Of a stretch of 64,000 nucleotides of DNA, positions 1 to 8,928 are shown one piece after another (position 1 is the stretch's first letter; each line of letters opens with the position of its first letter). Origin of the DNA: Aliiroseovarius sediminis (GTDB lineage: Bacteria; Pseudomonadota; Alphaproteobacteria; Rhodobacterales; Rhodobacteraceae); assembly GCF_022678485.1 (NCBI RefSeq), contig NZ_JALBYP010000035.1:1-64000 (forward strand), read 5' to 3'. The notes beneath the pieces were generated by a model that was given only the letters and a program-made list of their open reading frames with translations, was not told where the DNA came from and searched no databases. The translations under genes were made by a program, and so were the position numbers.

Positions 1-263
1 AACGTCCTATGCGCGGAATGATGGGCTGATTTGGCATCAGGTCATGGTCATGCTGAAGCGTTCCAGCATGTTTTAATGTGTGTCAGTTCGGCGTTTCGGT
101 CAACAACATGTCTCTCCCATAACAAACACAGAGTACGCTTTTGCGGCTCTCACCGTCCTTAAGACGAGATCTTCGGGTCGTTGAACAGAAGGCCTGAACA
201 TTATCTACGAGGTCGAAAGCTCGCCTCTACGGCCCTTACAGAGAAAGGTCCTTCTGCCGTCGA
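1..263. other. Non-coding flank downstream of the IS110 transposase
   Basis: I see no convincing gene here. The stretch lies just 3' of the IS110-family transposase stop codon and may be the 3' non-coding end of that element. In the IS1111 subgroup the guide (bridge) RNA is encoded on that side. No inverted repeat marking an element end was found, so the left boundary of the IS stays open. Confidence 0.4.
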
Positions 264-1496
264 TCATCCCTCAAAGAAGGGACGATATGGTTCGCCGCGT
301 TTGATGATCCCATGTACGGTGCGGGCCATCTTGGCGGCGATTGCGGTATACGCCTTGCGGCGCAAATGTGTGTTTTGCCGATCTTTGGCGATGTAACGCT
401 CGAACTTGTCGCGGAAGCTGTTGGTGCGCTGCATGATGGCCACCTGACCGGCCATCCAAAGCGTGCGGCGCAATCTGGCATTGCCGTATTTGGACAGCTT
501 GGTTTGACCCCGGAATGTGCCGGATTGGATCGTCGCGAGGTCCATCCCGCAGAACTTCAAGAATTGCCGGTGATGCTGAAAGCGGCGCAAATCGCCCGCC
601 TCGGCCAAGATGGTCAGCGCATTGATCGGCCCGATCCCAGGAATGGAGGTCAGGAGTTGATAGTCGATATTGTCCTTGAGCAGTTCAACAGCGCGATCCT
701 CGATCTCGTTACGCTGAGCAATCAGACTGCGCCCTTCACTCAGGACCAACCGGAACATCCTGGCGGCGTCGGATGCTGGTGTAATTGGCAAGCCTACAGA
801 TGACTTGGCAGTCTGATAAATATCTGCAAGCAAACGTTCTTTTGAGACTTTGCGACCGACAACCTCCCAGGCGTCGGCAATGAATGCTTCTTGGTCCATG
901 GCAGAGATAAAATGCGGTGAAGGATAGCGTTCGAGAAAGGCAAAGAACCAATCGCTGCGCGAGCTGCGATGGAAGCGTTCTGCCTCGGGCCAATATAGCG
1001 GCAGATAATGGGTCAGGATGCGATGCCACAACTCGGTCTTCGATCGGGAGACAATGTCGTGCGTTTTGGATAGTTCTTGGAGATCGTTTGTGCCGCACAA
1101 CAGTGGATCGTGATAGAACTGCTCGTTCCCGATTTGCATCATATGCAAGATGACCTGCGCATCCTTGGGGTCGTTCTTGTCCCAGCTGTTGTTCAAGGCT
1201 TCACGGGTGCGCGCCAAAGCAACCGAAGACACCAGCTTCACGTCGAAACCAGCAGCGCCGAGCCGGTATGCTAAGGCGCGATGGTAATTGCCCGTGGCTT
1301 CAAAAGCTGCGCGGACCGGGCGATTATAATCCGACAGTGTGGCGATCAATCGGTTGAAGTCTTCGAGCTGGTTCAACACGGTCAATCGGCGGCGGCGCTT
1401 CTTGCCCGGAACGGCGATCAAAACTTCATGGCGTGCCTTTGCGATATCAATCGCAACCAAAACAGGCTCGGTCTGTGCAATAGTGGTATCGGTCAT
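264..1496 (-). CDS. IS110-family transposase (DEDD recombinase)
   Basis: This 410-residue protein would catalyse transposition of an IS110-family element. The N-terminal RuvC-like DEDD domain shows [12 protein letters not shown] (first Asp), FEATGNYH (Glu) and NDPKDAQVI (late Asp residues). The C-terminal Transposase_20 domain (IS116/IS110/IS902) shows [18 protein letters not shown] and [19 protein letters not shown], with the candidate catalytic serine just before GTFRGQ. I chose the ATG that gives MTDTTIAQ. An upstream in-frame ATG would add 23 residues with no family resemblance and would run into the upstream hairpin. The gene appears intact. Just upstream lies an IS3-family remnant, so the IS110 may have landed in or beside that older element. 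Family assignment is firm; the subgroup (IS110 or IS1111) is not settled. Confidence 0.93.
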   Translation of the reverse strand: MTDTTIAQTEPVLVAIDIAKARHEVLIAVPGKKRRRRLTVLNQLEDFNRLIATLSDYNRPVRAAFEATGNYHRALAYRLGAAGFDVKLVSSVALARTREALNNSWDKNDPKDAQVILHMMQIGNEQFYHDPLLCGTNDLQELSKTHDIVSRSKTELWHRILTHYLPLYWPEAERFHRSSRSDWFFAFLERYPSPHFISAMDQEAFIADAWEVVGRKVSKERLLADIYQTAKSSVGLPITPASDAARMFRLVLSEGRSLIAQRNEIEDRAVELLKDNIDYQLLTSIPGIGPINALTILAEAGDLRRFQHHRQFLKFCGMDLATIQSGTFRGQTKLSKYGNARLRRTLWMAGQVAIMQRTNSFRDKFERYIAKDRQNTHLRRKAYTAIAAKMARTVHGIIKRGEPYRPFFEG

Positions 1497-1553
1497 AGTC
1501 GGTCTCCCTTGCGGTGTGGTTTGTTGCAAAACCATTGTAGGGACCTGAGACCC

Positions 1554-1604
1554 GGCTATGATCACCTGCTGCGCTATTTGGGGGCTGCGCAGGCAATCAT
1601 AGCC
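1554..1604. repeat. Hairpin-forming inverted repeat upstream of the IS110 transposase
   Basis: A 9-bp perfect inverted repeat (GGCTATGAT at 1554-1562, ATCATAGCC at 1596-1604) encloses further partly complementary GC-rich bases (CCTGC near 1565, GCAGG near 1589). The whole can fold as one long hairpin. It sits 58 bp upstream of the transposase start, where IS110-group elements carry their structured guide RNA. Whether it is part of such an RNA or an element-end structure is inference. Confidence 0.5.
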
Positions 1605-1619
1605 TCTAAATCAATGTCA

Positions 1620-1988
1620 TTCCGAAAGTGTTACGGCACGGAGTTCACAAGCCGGGCCATCCTGAAATGGGCCGACCAGAACGATGTGCCGTGGCATTAC
1701 ATCGACCCAGGGAAACCGCAGCAGAACGCCTTTATAGAGTCGTTCAACGGCAGCCTGCGCGACGAGTTATTGAACGAGGAGATCTTTGACACTTTGGACG
1801 ATGCTCGGCGAAAGCTGGCGCTATGGCGATATGACTACAACGCCGTCAGGCCGCATTCGTCGCTCGGAAACCAGACGCCACTGCAAGCGCGCCGAGCGCT
1901 TGAGCAATTTGAGGGCTCCGCGCCCGGCGCGCTTGCCCAAACCGAAACCCATGAGTATCAAAATCAAACCCGCAGACTCTCGTTATGA
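1620..1988 (+). pseudogene. IS3-family transposase OrfB, C-terminal remnant
   Basis: About 120 codons match the end of the IS3-family OrfB DDE integrase domain: [15 protein letters not shown] (region of the second Asp), [20 protein letters not shown] (catalytic Glu) and the closing [15 protein letters not shown]. The first Asp region, the rest of orfB and all of orfA are absent. At the place where SDNGTEF is expected the sequence reads KCYGTEF, so the second Asp/Asn position is already damaged. Some 15 bp after the stop a GGGGGGCAGGTCA stretch (to about 2014) resembles the TGACCTGCCCCC terminus common in IS407-group elements, so the right end of the old element seems preserved. The left part has been replaced by the IS110 copy. 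Confidence 0.85.
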
Positions 1989-2207
1989 ACGAGGGACCAG
2001 CGGGGGGCAGGTCACGAGCTATATCGACGGGTTCCGAACATGACTGCCTGACGTCAGCACTCGTGGGACAGAATTGAGATTTAGCTAACGGAGGATTTCT
2101 GGTTCACCGCAGCGACCAAGGAGCGAAACTATTGACACCCCTCGCGCAAAGTGTGTTTCGTGATCATGACGGCGGCATTGGATGCGTGACGCATTTTTGC
2201 GCTGTAT

Positions 2208-3155
2208 CTACGCGGCCAACAGATCTCGCTCCAGTTTCTCAAACATAGACACATCTTCTTCCGCATTCTCGAAGAGGTGCCCATAGACATCCATTGTCAT
2301 GGTGATCGATGCGTGCCCAAGAAGCGTCTGGATCTTCTTCGGCGTCCAGCCTTGCTCAATGAACAGCGATGCGGCGGCATGTCGGAGTGCATGAATGCCA
2401 AACTTTGCATTTCCTTCGTGATCGACAATCTCGTTCTCAACCAACATTGGTTTGAACACGCGGTTGTAGATATTTGAGTAGTTCTGCACCTTGCCAACCG
2501 TATTTGGGAAGACCAGATTCTGATCGCTCTTCAGCCTTAGCGCCTGCCAATCGCCTAGTGTGTTGAGCACCATCGGAGCCATCGGGATCACACGGTCCCC
2601 TGCCCGGCTCTTTGGCAAGCCGATCTCGCAATACTCATCTGCACGCTGGAATACGCGTATTACTTTACGATCGAAGTCCACAGCCTCCCAGGTCAGTCCC
2701 CTCAATTCGGAAATCCGCATACCCGTGAAGATAGCCGTGATGAACATGGCCCGATGTGTCTTTGGGGCATTGTTGATGATCTTCCGGATCTCTTCCTTGG
2801 TGGGAATGTCAGCGCGCTTCGCATCGCGACGTGAGCTTCGTTTGACTTTCACTTCAGCAGCAGCATTGTGGGTCGCCCATTCGCGTTCCACGGCTTCCGA
2901 AAGAATGGCTCGCAGGCTGACCATGATCTTCTTTACCAGCGCACGGGATACGTCTTTGTCAAGCAATTCATCGATGAATTCTCGGACTTCACCGCGCGAC
3001 AGGTCATTGACCAGAAGATGCCCTATCTTCGGTTCAATATGGATCTTGGCATGACTTCGATAAGCCTTGAGTGTGGAGCGTTCGAGCTCATTACGCAGAC
3101 AGGTCTTCAACCAGCTATTGCTGGCATCTGAGACGGTTTTCTTGGGCTTGCCCAT
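2208..3155 (-). CDS. Tyrosine-type site-specific recombinase (phage/island integrase)
   Basis: At 315 residues this matches compact phage-type integrases. Residues 10-90 form an N-terminal SAM-like core-binding domain. The C-terminal catalytic domain shows the expected set: Arg in TGMRISELRGL, Lys in LPKSRAGDR, His-x-x-Arg in HALRHAAAS, His in LLGHASITMT, and the nucleophile Tyr in MDVYGHLF. All are present, so the enzyme should be active. It would cut and rejoin DNA at an attachment site, probably to integrate or excise the surrounding island. It is read away from the tRNA-Phe gene, which lies 12.6 kb to the right. An XRE regulator lies 295 bp upstream on the same strand. The DNA between the two shows no gene. 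Confidence 0.93.
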   Translation of the reverse strand: MGKPKKTVSDASNSWLKTCLRNELERSTLKAYRSHAKIHIEPKIGHLLVNDLSRGEVREFIDELLDKDVSRALVKKIMVSLRAILSEAVEREWATHNAAAEVKVKRSSRRDAKRADIPTKEEIRKIINNAPKTHRAMFITAIFTGMRISELRGLTWEAVDFDRKVIRVFQRADEYCEIGLPKSRAGDRVIPMAPMVLNTLGDWQALRLKSDQNLVFPNTVGKVQNYSNIYNRVFKPMLVENEIVDHEGNAKFGIHALRHAAASLFIEQGWTPKKIQTLLGHASITMTMDVYGHLFENAEEDVSMFEKLERDLLAA

Positions 3156-3450
3156 ATGCAGTTATCCCTTTCGATTGTTCTGAACATATTATAGCGAGGG
3201 TGGATTAAGCCGTCGGGTGTTTTCCCATCAAGAATCTAAGAAATCTCACCAAATTACAGGTGGTTAAGATTGACTGTATTGCGACCACACCATCGGACCC
3301 GAATTCAATTGAAACTCCATTTGTTTCGGCGACACTCTAGCCGGGGGCATAGATGGCAGAAGGCAAGCCATGCAGCTCGTTTACGTTGTGGCTACATAGA
3401 TGCATAATACGCATGAGTAGCTCGGCTTGCTTTCTGACATCCCATCTGGC

Positions 3451-3852
3451 CTATCTACTTGCCGAAGCCAACTCAGCCATTTCCATCAAGCCTTCCAGCG
3501 CCTTCTTGAACGGCCCTTCAAGTTCGATATCGCCGCGCATACATGCCATGCGAAACATCAAGACCACGCCCATCTCAGCATCCGTAAGCGGCAGGCCAAG
3601 CACGTCACAAAGCACTTCGTGAACACCGGGGTGATATTCTTCAATTGCCACCAACAAGAACTTGCTCGGATCCATACCAAGCGTCTGAGCAAGCGCAGGG
3701 ATGCGTTGCAGCGGAACGCGTGTCACCCCTTGCTTCATCATTGACAGAACGTTTGGATGGTTGAAACCAACCCGGTCGGCAATTTCGCGTTGGGTAAGAC
3801 CTGATGCGTCGATCGCGTCAGATAGATTGTTGGCTGTGGGGCTAAAAGCCAT
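3451..3852 (-). CDS. XRE-family helix-turn-helix regulator
   Basis: This 133-residue protein has an N-terminal Cro/CI-type helix-turn-helix (about residues 8-62), including SGLTQREIADRVGFNHPN and the following VLSMMKQG, with PLQRIPALAQTLGM closing the domain. The C-terminal half is helical and of unknown role. I chose the ATG at 3852 because GAGGAG lies 8 bases upstream; a longer in-frame start exists but lacks such a site. Its place upstream of the integrase on the same strand suggests a role in controlling island or phage genes, which is inference. No target operator was identified. Confidence 0.85.
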   Translation of the reverse strand: MAFSPTANNLSDAIDASGLTQREIADRVGFNHPNVLSMMKQGVTRVPLQRIPALAQTLGMDPSKFLLVAIEEYHPGVHEVLCDVLGLPLTDAEMGVVLMFRMACMRGDIELEGPFKKALEGLMEMAELASASR

Positions 3853-4037
3853 GACTGCACTCCTCAAGACATTGTCGTTTCGATATCTTGTGTTAGCGAG
3901 CGAGTTCACATCCTTGCGATGCAGTTAATCCGCCGCATGATCAAACCAACCAGATAAGCCAGATCCTCTCTCAATTCAGGTTGCCAGCTGCCCCAAAATC
4001 CCTGACGATGGACATTTAGGTTCTTAGGATTAAATTA

Positions 4038-4529
4038 GTGAAACGACAAAATTCTGAGCCATCGGTTTTCCAGATTGGTTTCAACACGAAAACCGCCAGA
4101 ACGCTGGCTTCACTTTTTGAACGAAACGGATATAGAGCACGGCATTGGTTGAATGGCTTTCTTGCTGAAGACATCGTGTATAGTAAGGCTACAAACACCA
4201 AACCGTTGGAAGGTTGGCCCCGCGCACATTTCTTTTCAGGATTGGATTCTGTTCATAGACTTCACCTGCCGCAGGTAGAAGGTTTCAAGGAGTTTCGCTT
4301 CTTGAGGGAGAGTTTTCCAGATGCGATTTTCATTTTTGACGAGTGCGATGCAGACGACATAATTGCGAGCAAATTCCTAATTCGAAATGGCGAGTACGCA
4401 GTTTCTCAAGCTCATAAACTTGGAACAGATATCACCGATCTACCAGAAATTTGGATGTCTGATTGGGAGGAACATCGTGCCAGTTGTACCAACTACTTTC
4501 AGGACTATGAGGTGCCCCTAGATTTGTAG
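4038..4529 (+). pseudogene. Sulfotransferase-like protein truncated by an IS end
   Basis: The 163-residue ORF starts with GTG. It resembles PAPS-dependent sulfotransferase-family proteins of Rhodobacterales, seen in FQIGFNTKTARTLASLFERN near the N terminus, HWLNGFLAEDI, the FKEFRFLRESFPDAIFI strand and the aspartate-rich CDADDIIASK. The expected phosphosulfate-binding loop (GFN, then R/K-T-G-T-x-T-L) reads GFNTKTARTL and lacks its glycine. The last six codons (EVPLDL) and the stop lie inside a 24-bp IS terminal repeat, so the natural C terminus is lost. It is read from left to right, opposite to the XRE/integrase genes. It probably gives no working enzyme. Confidence 0.62.
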
Positions 4530-4531
4530 AC
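4508..4531 (+). repeat. IS3-type terminal inverted repeat, left copy
   Basis: The 24 bases starting TGAGGTGCCCCTAGAT are an exact reverse complement of bases 10706-10729, the outer end of a truncated IS3-family element. Similarity continues more weakly for about 12 bases further in. The copy faces right, the other faces left, as the two ends of one transposon would. The copy interrupts the sulfotransferase-like gene. Confidence 0.85.
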
Positions 4532-4912
4532 TCGTTGCCGCCGCTGTCACTGCCGATGCAACGTCCGGCCGCCAGTTCTTCTTGCGCTTACAAGAACTCG
4601 ATCCATAGACGGAAACACATTCGGCACAGACGGAGAAATCAACCCATAACTGTATTGACGACATTACCCACAATTTATCATATACAGTGCGGATGAACCG
4701 CAAGCTGTGAAGTGACGTATGAAACAGCCTCCTTGTCTGACACCATGCTCATGCGGTGACTCACCCCGCATCGTCGCAGAGCGTTGCCAGGTTGAAACCT
4801 CGGGTGTCCAAATCGACCGCTGAACTCAGAAGGGCGCGAACTTGCAAATCGACATCACACGGGAAGCTCTTGCGCCCAGATTGGAGAACATTCTGCAGGA
4901 CCGGTCAGCGGC
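4532..4912. other. Intergenic region before the histidine kinase
   Basis: No gene is supported. A 61-codon minus-strand frame (4518-4703) ends inside the IS repeat and could be the tail of a lost IS ORF, but I could not recognise it. The stretch presumably carries the promoter of the phosphorelay genes; no clear -35/-10 pair was identified. Confidence 0.4.
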
Positions 4913-6334
4913 ATGAATATCTCATTGAAAACGCCGTTGATCTGGTTGGTAAAGCGCATACCCATGCGTGACTTTGTCGTGCTTGCGGACAAGCCTGGCA
5001 GTGGAAAGCGGCTCCAGAAAATCCGGTCAGAGCATCAGCTGAAAGACTTTGTCAAAGTCGGTATGAACCTGTTCTGGCAACGGCAGGCGATGTTCGCGGG
5101 TGTTGCCCTTTTAACGGCTTACTACTTCGACTTCTTCCTTGCCTCTATATGCTATTTGTTCCTCCTGCTTGCGGAAGCAACAGACCTTTGCATTTCCAAG
5201 AAAGTGATCGTTTGGAAAGGTGGGAGCGTTCGAGAGACTAGGAAATATCTCGCTCTGGTCATCATGAGCCAGATTCTAAGCACGCTCGCAATCGCTTCAT
5301 TTGCAATAGTAATGTCATGGTCAGAGGGTCCAGCCCTACATTTCACGCCCCTGTTCCTGTTGTTTGCCGCAGCGCTTTTTGCCGCCGTCAATAATCACCA
5401 GATTCCACAACTCCTTCTCATTAAGCTGGTGATTTACGGTCTTGCTTTCATTTTCATTCCCGCGCGCGACCTGATTGTCGTCCGACCACCAATTGACTCC
5501 TATCTTTGGCTGCAGTTCATCACGGTCGGCTTTGTTCTATATTTCATTGTGGATTGTTCGCGGATATTTGTTGATCTCTACAGGAAGAACATGCGCCAGT
5601 TCGAGAGCTTGAAGCTGGAACGCGACCGGGCCATGAGAGCGTCCGAAGCGAAGTCGCAATTTCTCTCTACCGTGAGCCATGAACTGCGCACGCCGTTAAC
5701 CTCGATCAAGGGGTCACTTGACCTGATGAGAAGTGGCGCAGCGAGCGAGATACCTGCCGAGTTATCGCCTTTGCTGGACATGGCGCAGCGAAACACGGAT
5801 CGTCTGCTTCTTCTTATCGGTGAGCTTCTGGATCTTCAAAAGATGGAAGCCAGCCAGATTGACCTGCAGTTAGAAGCGGTGAACCTGGAAGAAATAGTCC
5901 AGGAAGCAGTTGATGCCATTTCGCATTATGCGCGGAATTCAAGGGTCGAGGTTGCTTTCGAAACCTCTGGTGAAGCGCTCATGATCCTTGGCGACAAATC
6001 ACGCCTGCTCCAGGTGATGGCGAACTTGCTCTCGAACGCGATTAAATTCTCTGACGAAGGAGACATCATCCGCGTCTCGGCAGAGAATGAAGGCGGAATG
6101 GCCATTATTCGCGTCGCCGACCAAGGTATAGGGATTCCTCAAGAGGCAAGGGATAAACTGTTCAAACCGTTTTCACAGCTCGATGCTTCCGATACCCGGA
6201 AGTTTGGGGGAACGGGCCTTGGATTGCACATCACAAAACGCATCCTCGACAAACACGGTGCGAATATAGACTTTGAGAGCGTTGTTGGCGTCGGCACCAC
6301 GTTCTCACTTGAGTTTGAAACACTGCCCGACTGA
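4913..6334 (+). CDS. Membrane-bound sensor histidine kinase
   Basis: The 473-residue protein should sense a signal at the membrane and phosphorylate a response regulator. Residues about 60-220 hold five or six hydrophobic segments without a clear periplasmic sensor domain. The kinase core follows: H-box STVSHELRTPLTSIKGSLDL (His near residue 257), N-box LANLLSNAIKF, D/G1-box VADQGIGIP, F-box KLFKPFSQLD and G2-box GGTGLGLHI. All catalytic motifs are intact. The ATG at 4913 has only a weak AGGA upstream, and a second ATG at 4964 is possible. It is followed after 29 bp by a response regulator and further on by a second regulator and an Hpt protein, which together suggest a phosphorelay. The signal is unknown. 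Confidence 0.92.
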   Translation: MNISLKTPLIWLVKRIPMRDFVVLADKPGSGKRLQKIRSEHQLKDFVKVGMNLFWQRQAMFAGVALLTAYYFDFFLASICYLFLLLAEATDLCISKKVIVWKGGSVRETRKYLALVIMSQILSTLAIASFAIVMSWSEGPALHFTPLFLLFAAALFAAVNNHQIPQLLLIKLVIYGLAFIFIPARDLIVVRPPIDSYLWLQFITVGFVLYFIVDCSRIFVDLYRKNMRQFESLKLERDRAMRASEAKSQFLSTVSHELRTPLTSIKGSLDLMRSGAASEIPAELSPLLDMAQRNTDRLLLLIGELLDLQKMEASQIDLQLEAVNLEEIVQEAVDAISHYARNSRVEVAFETSGEALMILGDKSRLLQVMANLLSNAIKFSDEGDIIRVSAENEGGMAIIRVADQGIGIPQEARDKLFKPFSQLDASDTRKFGGTGLGLHITKRILDKHGANIDFESVVGVGTTFSLEFETLPD

Positions 6335-6363
6335 GTGCCAAACAACACAGGAACAACGTCAAT

Positions 6364-6753
6364 ATGACCGAATTGCAAAGAATCCTGCATGTCGATGATG
6401 ACGCGGATATAAGAACGATTGTGGAGTTGTCTCTCTGTTCCATAGGTGGCTTGACTGTGCAGTCATGTAGTTCCGGCAGAGAAGCAGTAGCCAGTGCGTT
6501 GGCCTTCCAGCCAGACCTTTTCCTCCTGGACATGATGATGCCAGGGATGACCGGAGAAGAAACCTGGACGGAGTTGCGTCGTCTACCGGGCCTTGAACAA
6601 GTACCGGTGATCTTCATGACGGCTAAAGTCCAAAACGAGGTTTCAGTGACGCTCAAACAATTAGGAGCGCTCGACGTAATAGCCAAACCTTTTGATCCGG
6701 TTGGGTTGCCCACCCTGCTACACGCGGCTTGGCATAGAGCCGCAACTGAATAG
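6364..6753 (+). CDS. Single-domain response regulator
   Basis: This 129-residue protein is a receiver (CheY-like) domain with no output domain. It shows the acidic pocket HVDDDADI, the phospho-acceptor Asp in LFLLDMMMPGMTGE (near residue 56), the conserved Thr in VIFMTAK and the Lys in VIAKPFDPVG. It lies 29 bp after the histidine kinase gene and is very likely its direct phosphorylation target. With no output domain it may act as a shuttle to the Hpt protein, or by binding a partner. A 230-bp gap without a visible gene separates it from the next regulator. Confidence 0.93.
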   Translation: MTELQRILHVDDDADIRTIVELSLCSIGGLTVQSCSSGREAVASALAFQPDLFLLDMMMPGMTGEETWTELRRLPGLEQVPVIFMTAKVQNEVSVTLKQLGALDVIAKPFDPVGLPTLLHAAWHRAATE

Positions 6754-6983
6754 CGTCAGCAATCAAGAATTTCCAACTGCTGGGTCTACCAGCTTCCTAT
6801 CCCGGTTAAGGTTCTCGAAAAATAGCGACCTCAACTCCCCCAAAGATTATTCACTGCCAAATTGCAGCCTCAATTCCTATCTACAACCCAACATGGAAAA
6901 GCGGTAGTCACTCCGAATACTGGACTTAGGAATCACCTATGCGAGATTTGAGAGTTTCCTAAGAACGACCGGGAGACGAGAAA

Positions 6984-7967
6984 TTGAAGATCCTTGCCGT
7001 CGACGATGACAAGTATGTGCTGGAACTGCTTGATGCAATTCTCAAGGCTGACGGCTTTGTCGAGCATACTCTCGTGAAATCAGCCACGGCTGCATTACGG
7101 GAAATTTCGAACGCCACGTCTCCATTTGACTGCATTCTACTAGATATTCAGATGCCGGAAATGGATGGAATTGAACTCTGTGGTGTTATCAGGGCACTGC
7201 CTCACTACAAGACATGCCCGATACTCATGATAACGGCGATGACAGACCGATCCTATATTGATCGTGCGTTTGCTGCAGGTGCAACAGACTACATCAGCAA
7301 ACCATTCGATCCGCTGGAGCTTGGCACAAGAATCCGCTTGGCCGAGAAACTGGTGAGCGAGCAACGGATTGCAACCGGATCGGCACGCGAGCTTCAGTCG
7401 CTTAGAAACAAGGTCAGTGAGGCATTCAACTTCTCGATTGACGATGCGGTAACCATCGACGAAGTGCCAGGGGCAATAGATAAGTTGGTCTTGGAAAACT
7501 ATCTCCTGCAACTGTCTCGCGGAAAAATCTTCCAATCAATGGTTATCGGGTTCGCAATACGTGATTTTGAGGGGCTTTGGTCGCGTTCCAACTTGAGCGA
7601 CACCCACATGACACTTGTGGACGTGGCAGATGCGATAGCACTCAATATGAAGAGTAGAAGCTATCTATTGGCATATTGTGGACGCGGCCGATTTGTTTGC
7701 GTTACCCAGCGTATCATTTCGAGCGCGCTTGATGATCTGGCGCAGCGAATACAGGCAAGTATTGATGAGTTTGAGGCCGCAGACCACGACAAGATCCGGG
7801 TCATCATGGGAGAGCCGGTTACAATGTCGCTCCTGGCTTCCCGAAATCCCTTGAAGTTGATTGATGACGCCATTGCATCCGCAGATCAAAATGGCCGCAC
7901 TGCTCAACCGACGTCAACCAAGCCAAGTATTTGGGACCGAATTAACGGTCTGTTTACCCTAAGATAA
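6984..7967 (+). CDS. Response regulator with degenerate GGDEF-like C-terminal domain
   Basis: Residues 1-120 are a complete receiver domain: AVDDDKYV acidic pair, Asp in CILLDIQMPEMDG (near residue 53), Thr in LMITAMT, Lys in YISKPFDPLE. Residues about 190-305 resemble a GGDEF fold: DVADAIALNMKSRSYLLAYC is followed by GRGRFVCVTQ where the GGDEF signature should stand. The signature residues are missing, so diguanylate cyclase activity is unlikely; a binding or scaffold role is possible. The start is TTG, with GGGAG about 10 bases upstream; an earlier ATG is closed by a stop. The Hpt gene begins 2-11 bp after the stop. The GGDEF relationship is my reading of the pattern and should be tested by structure comparison. 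Confidence 0.82.
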   Translation: MKILAVDDDKYVLELLDAILKADGFVEHTLVKSATAALREISNATSPFDCILLDIQMPEMDGIELCGVIRALPHYKTCPILMITAMTDRSYIDRAFAAGATDYISKPFDPLELGTRIRLAEKLVSEQRIATGSARELQSLRNKVSEAFNFSIDDAVTIDEVPGAIDKLVLENYLLQLSRGKIFQSMVIGFAIRDFEGLWSRSNLSDTHMTLVDVADAIALNMKSRSYLLAYCGRGRFVCVTQRIISSALDDLAQRIQASIDEFEAADHDKIRVIMGEPVTMSLLASRNPLKLIDDAIASADQNGRTAQPTSTKPSIWDRINGLFTLR

Positions 7968-7969
7968 GT

Positions 7970-8350
7970 GTGTCAAATATGGAATCGACAGATTATACCG
8001 CGCTAAATGACGCAATCATCAGTATCCAAGCGGAGTATCTGCGAAGTCTCGACCAACACTTCGAGCACTTCAGCAACCTTCTTATTTGTATCGACACCGA
8101 TCACGATGCTGCGCATGCCATCGTCAAGATAAAGGAAAGGGCTCATCGGATATATGGCCTCGCTGCCACGATAGGTCTGGAGCAATTGGGCGAGAACGCT
8201 AAGCAAGTGGAGATCACAGCTGCGAAGCTGGATCAGGCGACAACAAAAAGCAGGGAGCAGTCTATAGAGTTGGTTTCACTGGTCGAAGGATTGCTCGATT
8301 ACATAAAGAACCTTCAACACAGTTATCTCGACGCCTCTCGCACTGAGTAG
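7970..8350 (+). CDS. Hpt-domain phosphotransfer protein
   Basis: This 126-residue protein is probably a free-standing histidine phosphotransfer domain that passes phosphate between receivers. The motif IKERAHRIYGLAATIGLEQL carries the candidate His near residue 58, followed by NAKQVEITAAKLDQA, as in Hpt four-helix bundles where AHxLKGSAxxIG is usual. It starts either at GTG 7970 or ATG 7979, directly after the second regulator's stop, so the two are probably translated together. It completes a kinase, two receivers and Hpt set. The 190 bp after it hold no gene. Confidence 0.8.
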   Translation: MSNMESTDYTALNDAIISIQAEYLRSLDQHFEHFSNLLICIDTDHDAAHAIVKIKERAHRIYGLAATIGLEQLGENAKQVEITAAKLDQATTKSREQSIELVSLVEGLLDYIKNLQHSYLDASRTE

Positions 8351-8536
8351 AGGTATCACCAGATTGCACGTGCTGCTGCGATAAAAGGCCGTTTCACGAG
8401 TGAGCATATTTCTTGCCAACTTGGTTCCAAGGACCCGAGTCTGCGAACCCAGACATATTTCGCAAAAATATGGAAACACCAAGCGCAATCTAATACGCCA
8501 CCGGCATCAACCTCAGACGCTCCTCATCCATGCGGC

Positions 8537-8907
8537 CTAACATTGGTGATCACCCCAATACTTATCCCATCGCAACGCCCAGCCACCAGAAATCATCGCG
8601 CAACTAATGTCACCGCTCAGAGGTGAAACGCACCACGCCGCAGTTCGATTACCGACCGCGCTTCCATCGGAAACGCATCTCAGAGGCGGCCCATCTATCA
8701 ATATATGTCCATGTCTACCGATTCCGTCAGCTCGTCCGAGCAATCTTACTAACGCATCTCTTGCCTCTACGGGGTCCGCGTTCGGACAGGGATGGCCTGA
8801 TGAACAGGTTCCATCCATCTCACGCGCCGCAATGCCGGCAAGCCTTAGACGTGGCCCCTCCTTACACCAGACCGGCCCATCTCCGTCCCAAACGTGAGCA
8901 GCCCCAC
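8537..8907 (-). pseudogene. Thermonuclease (SNase)-like protein, 5' end lost to an IS
   Basis: About 120 codons resemble secreted thermonuclease-family proteins of Rhodobacterales: WDGDGPVWCKEGPRLRLAGI (the DGD and RLxGI core of the SNase fold), then AREMDGTCSSGHPCP, and a C-terminal RTAAWCVSPLSGDISCAM with GGWALRWDKYW. The signal peptide and first strand are missing because the reading frame runs into the IS3 element end at 8908. No matching 5' part lies on the other side of the IS, so DNA was deleted as well. The remaining cysteines are consistent with an exported protein. It is not expected to be functional. Confidence 0.78.
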
Positions 8908-8928
8908 TTGAGTGGTTCAAATTGAAAG

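Noticed and set aside
2170-2200. Small hairpin followed by T's near the integrase 3' end
   Set aside because: The T run is on the plus strand, so it would not end the minus-strand integrase; the 5-bp stem is too short to call.
4518-4703. A 61-codon minus-strand frame ending in the IS repeat
   Set aside because: It could be the tail of a lost IS ORF, but no family pattern could be recognised, so it is only mentioned with the intergenic region.
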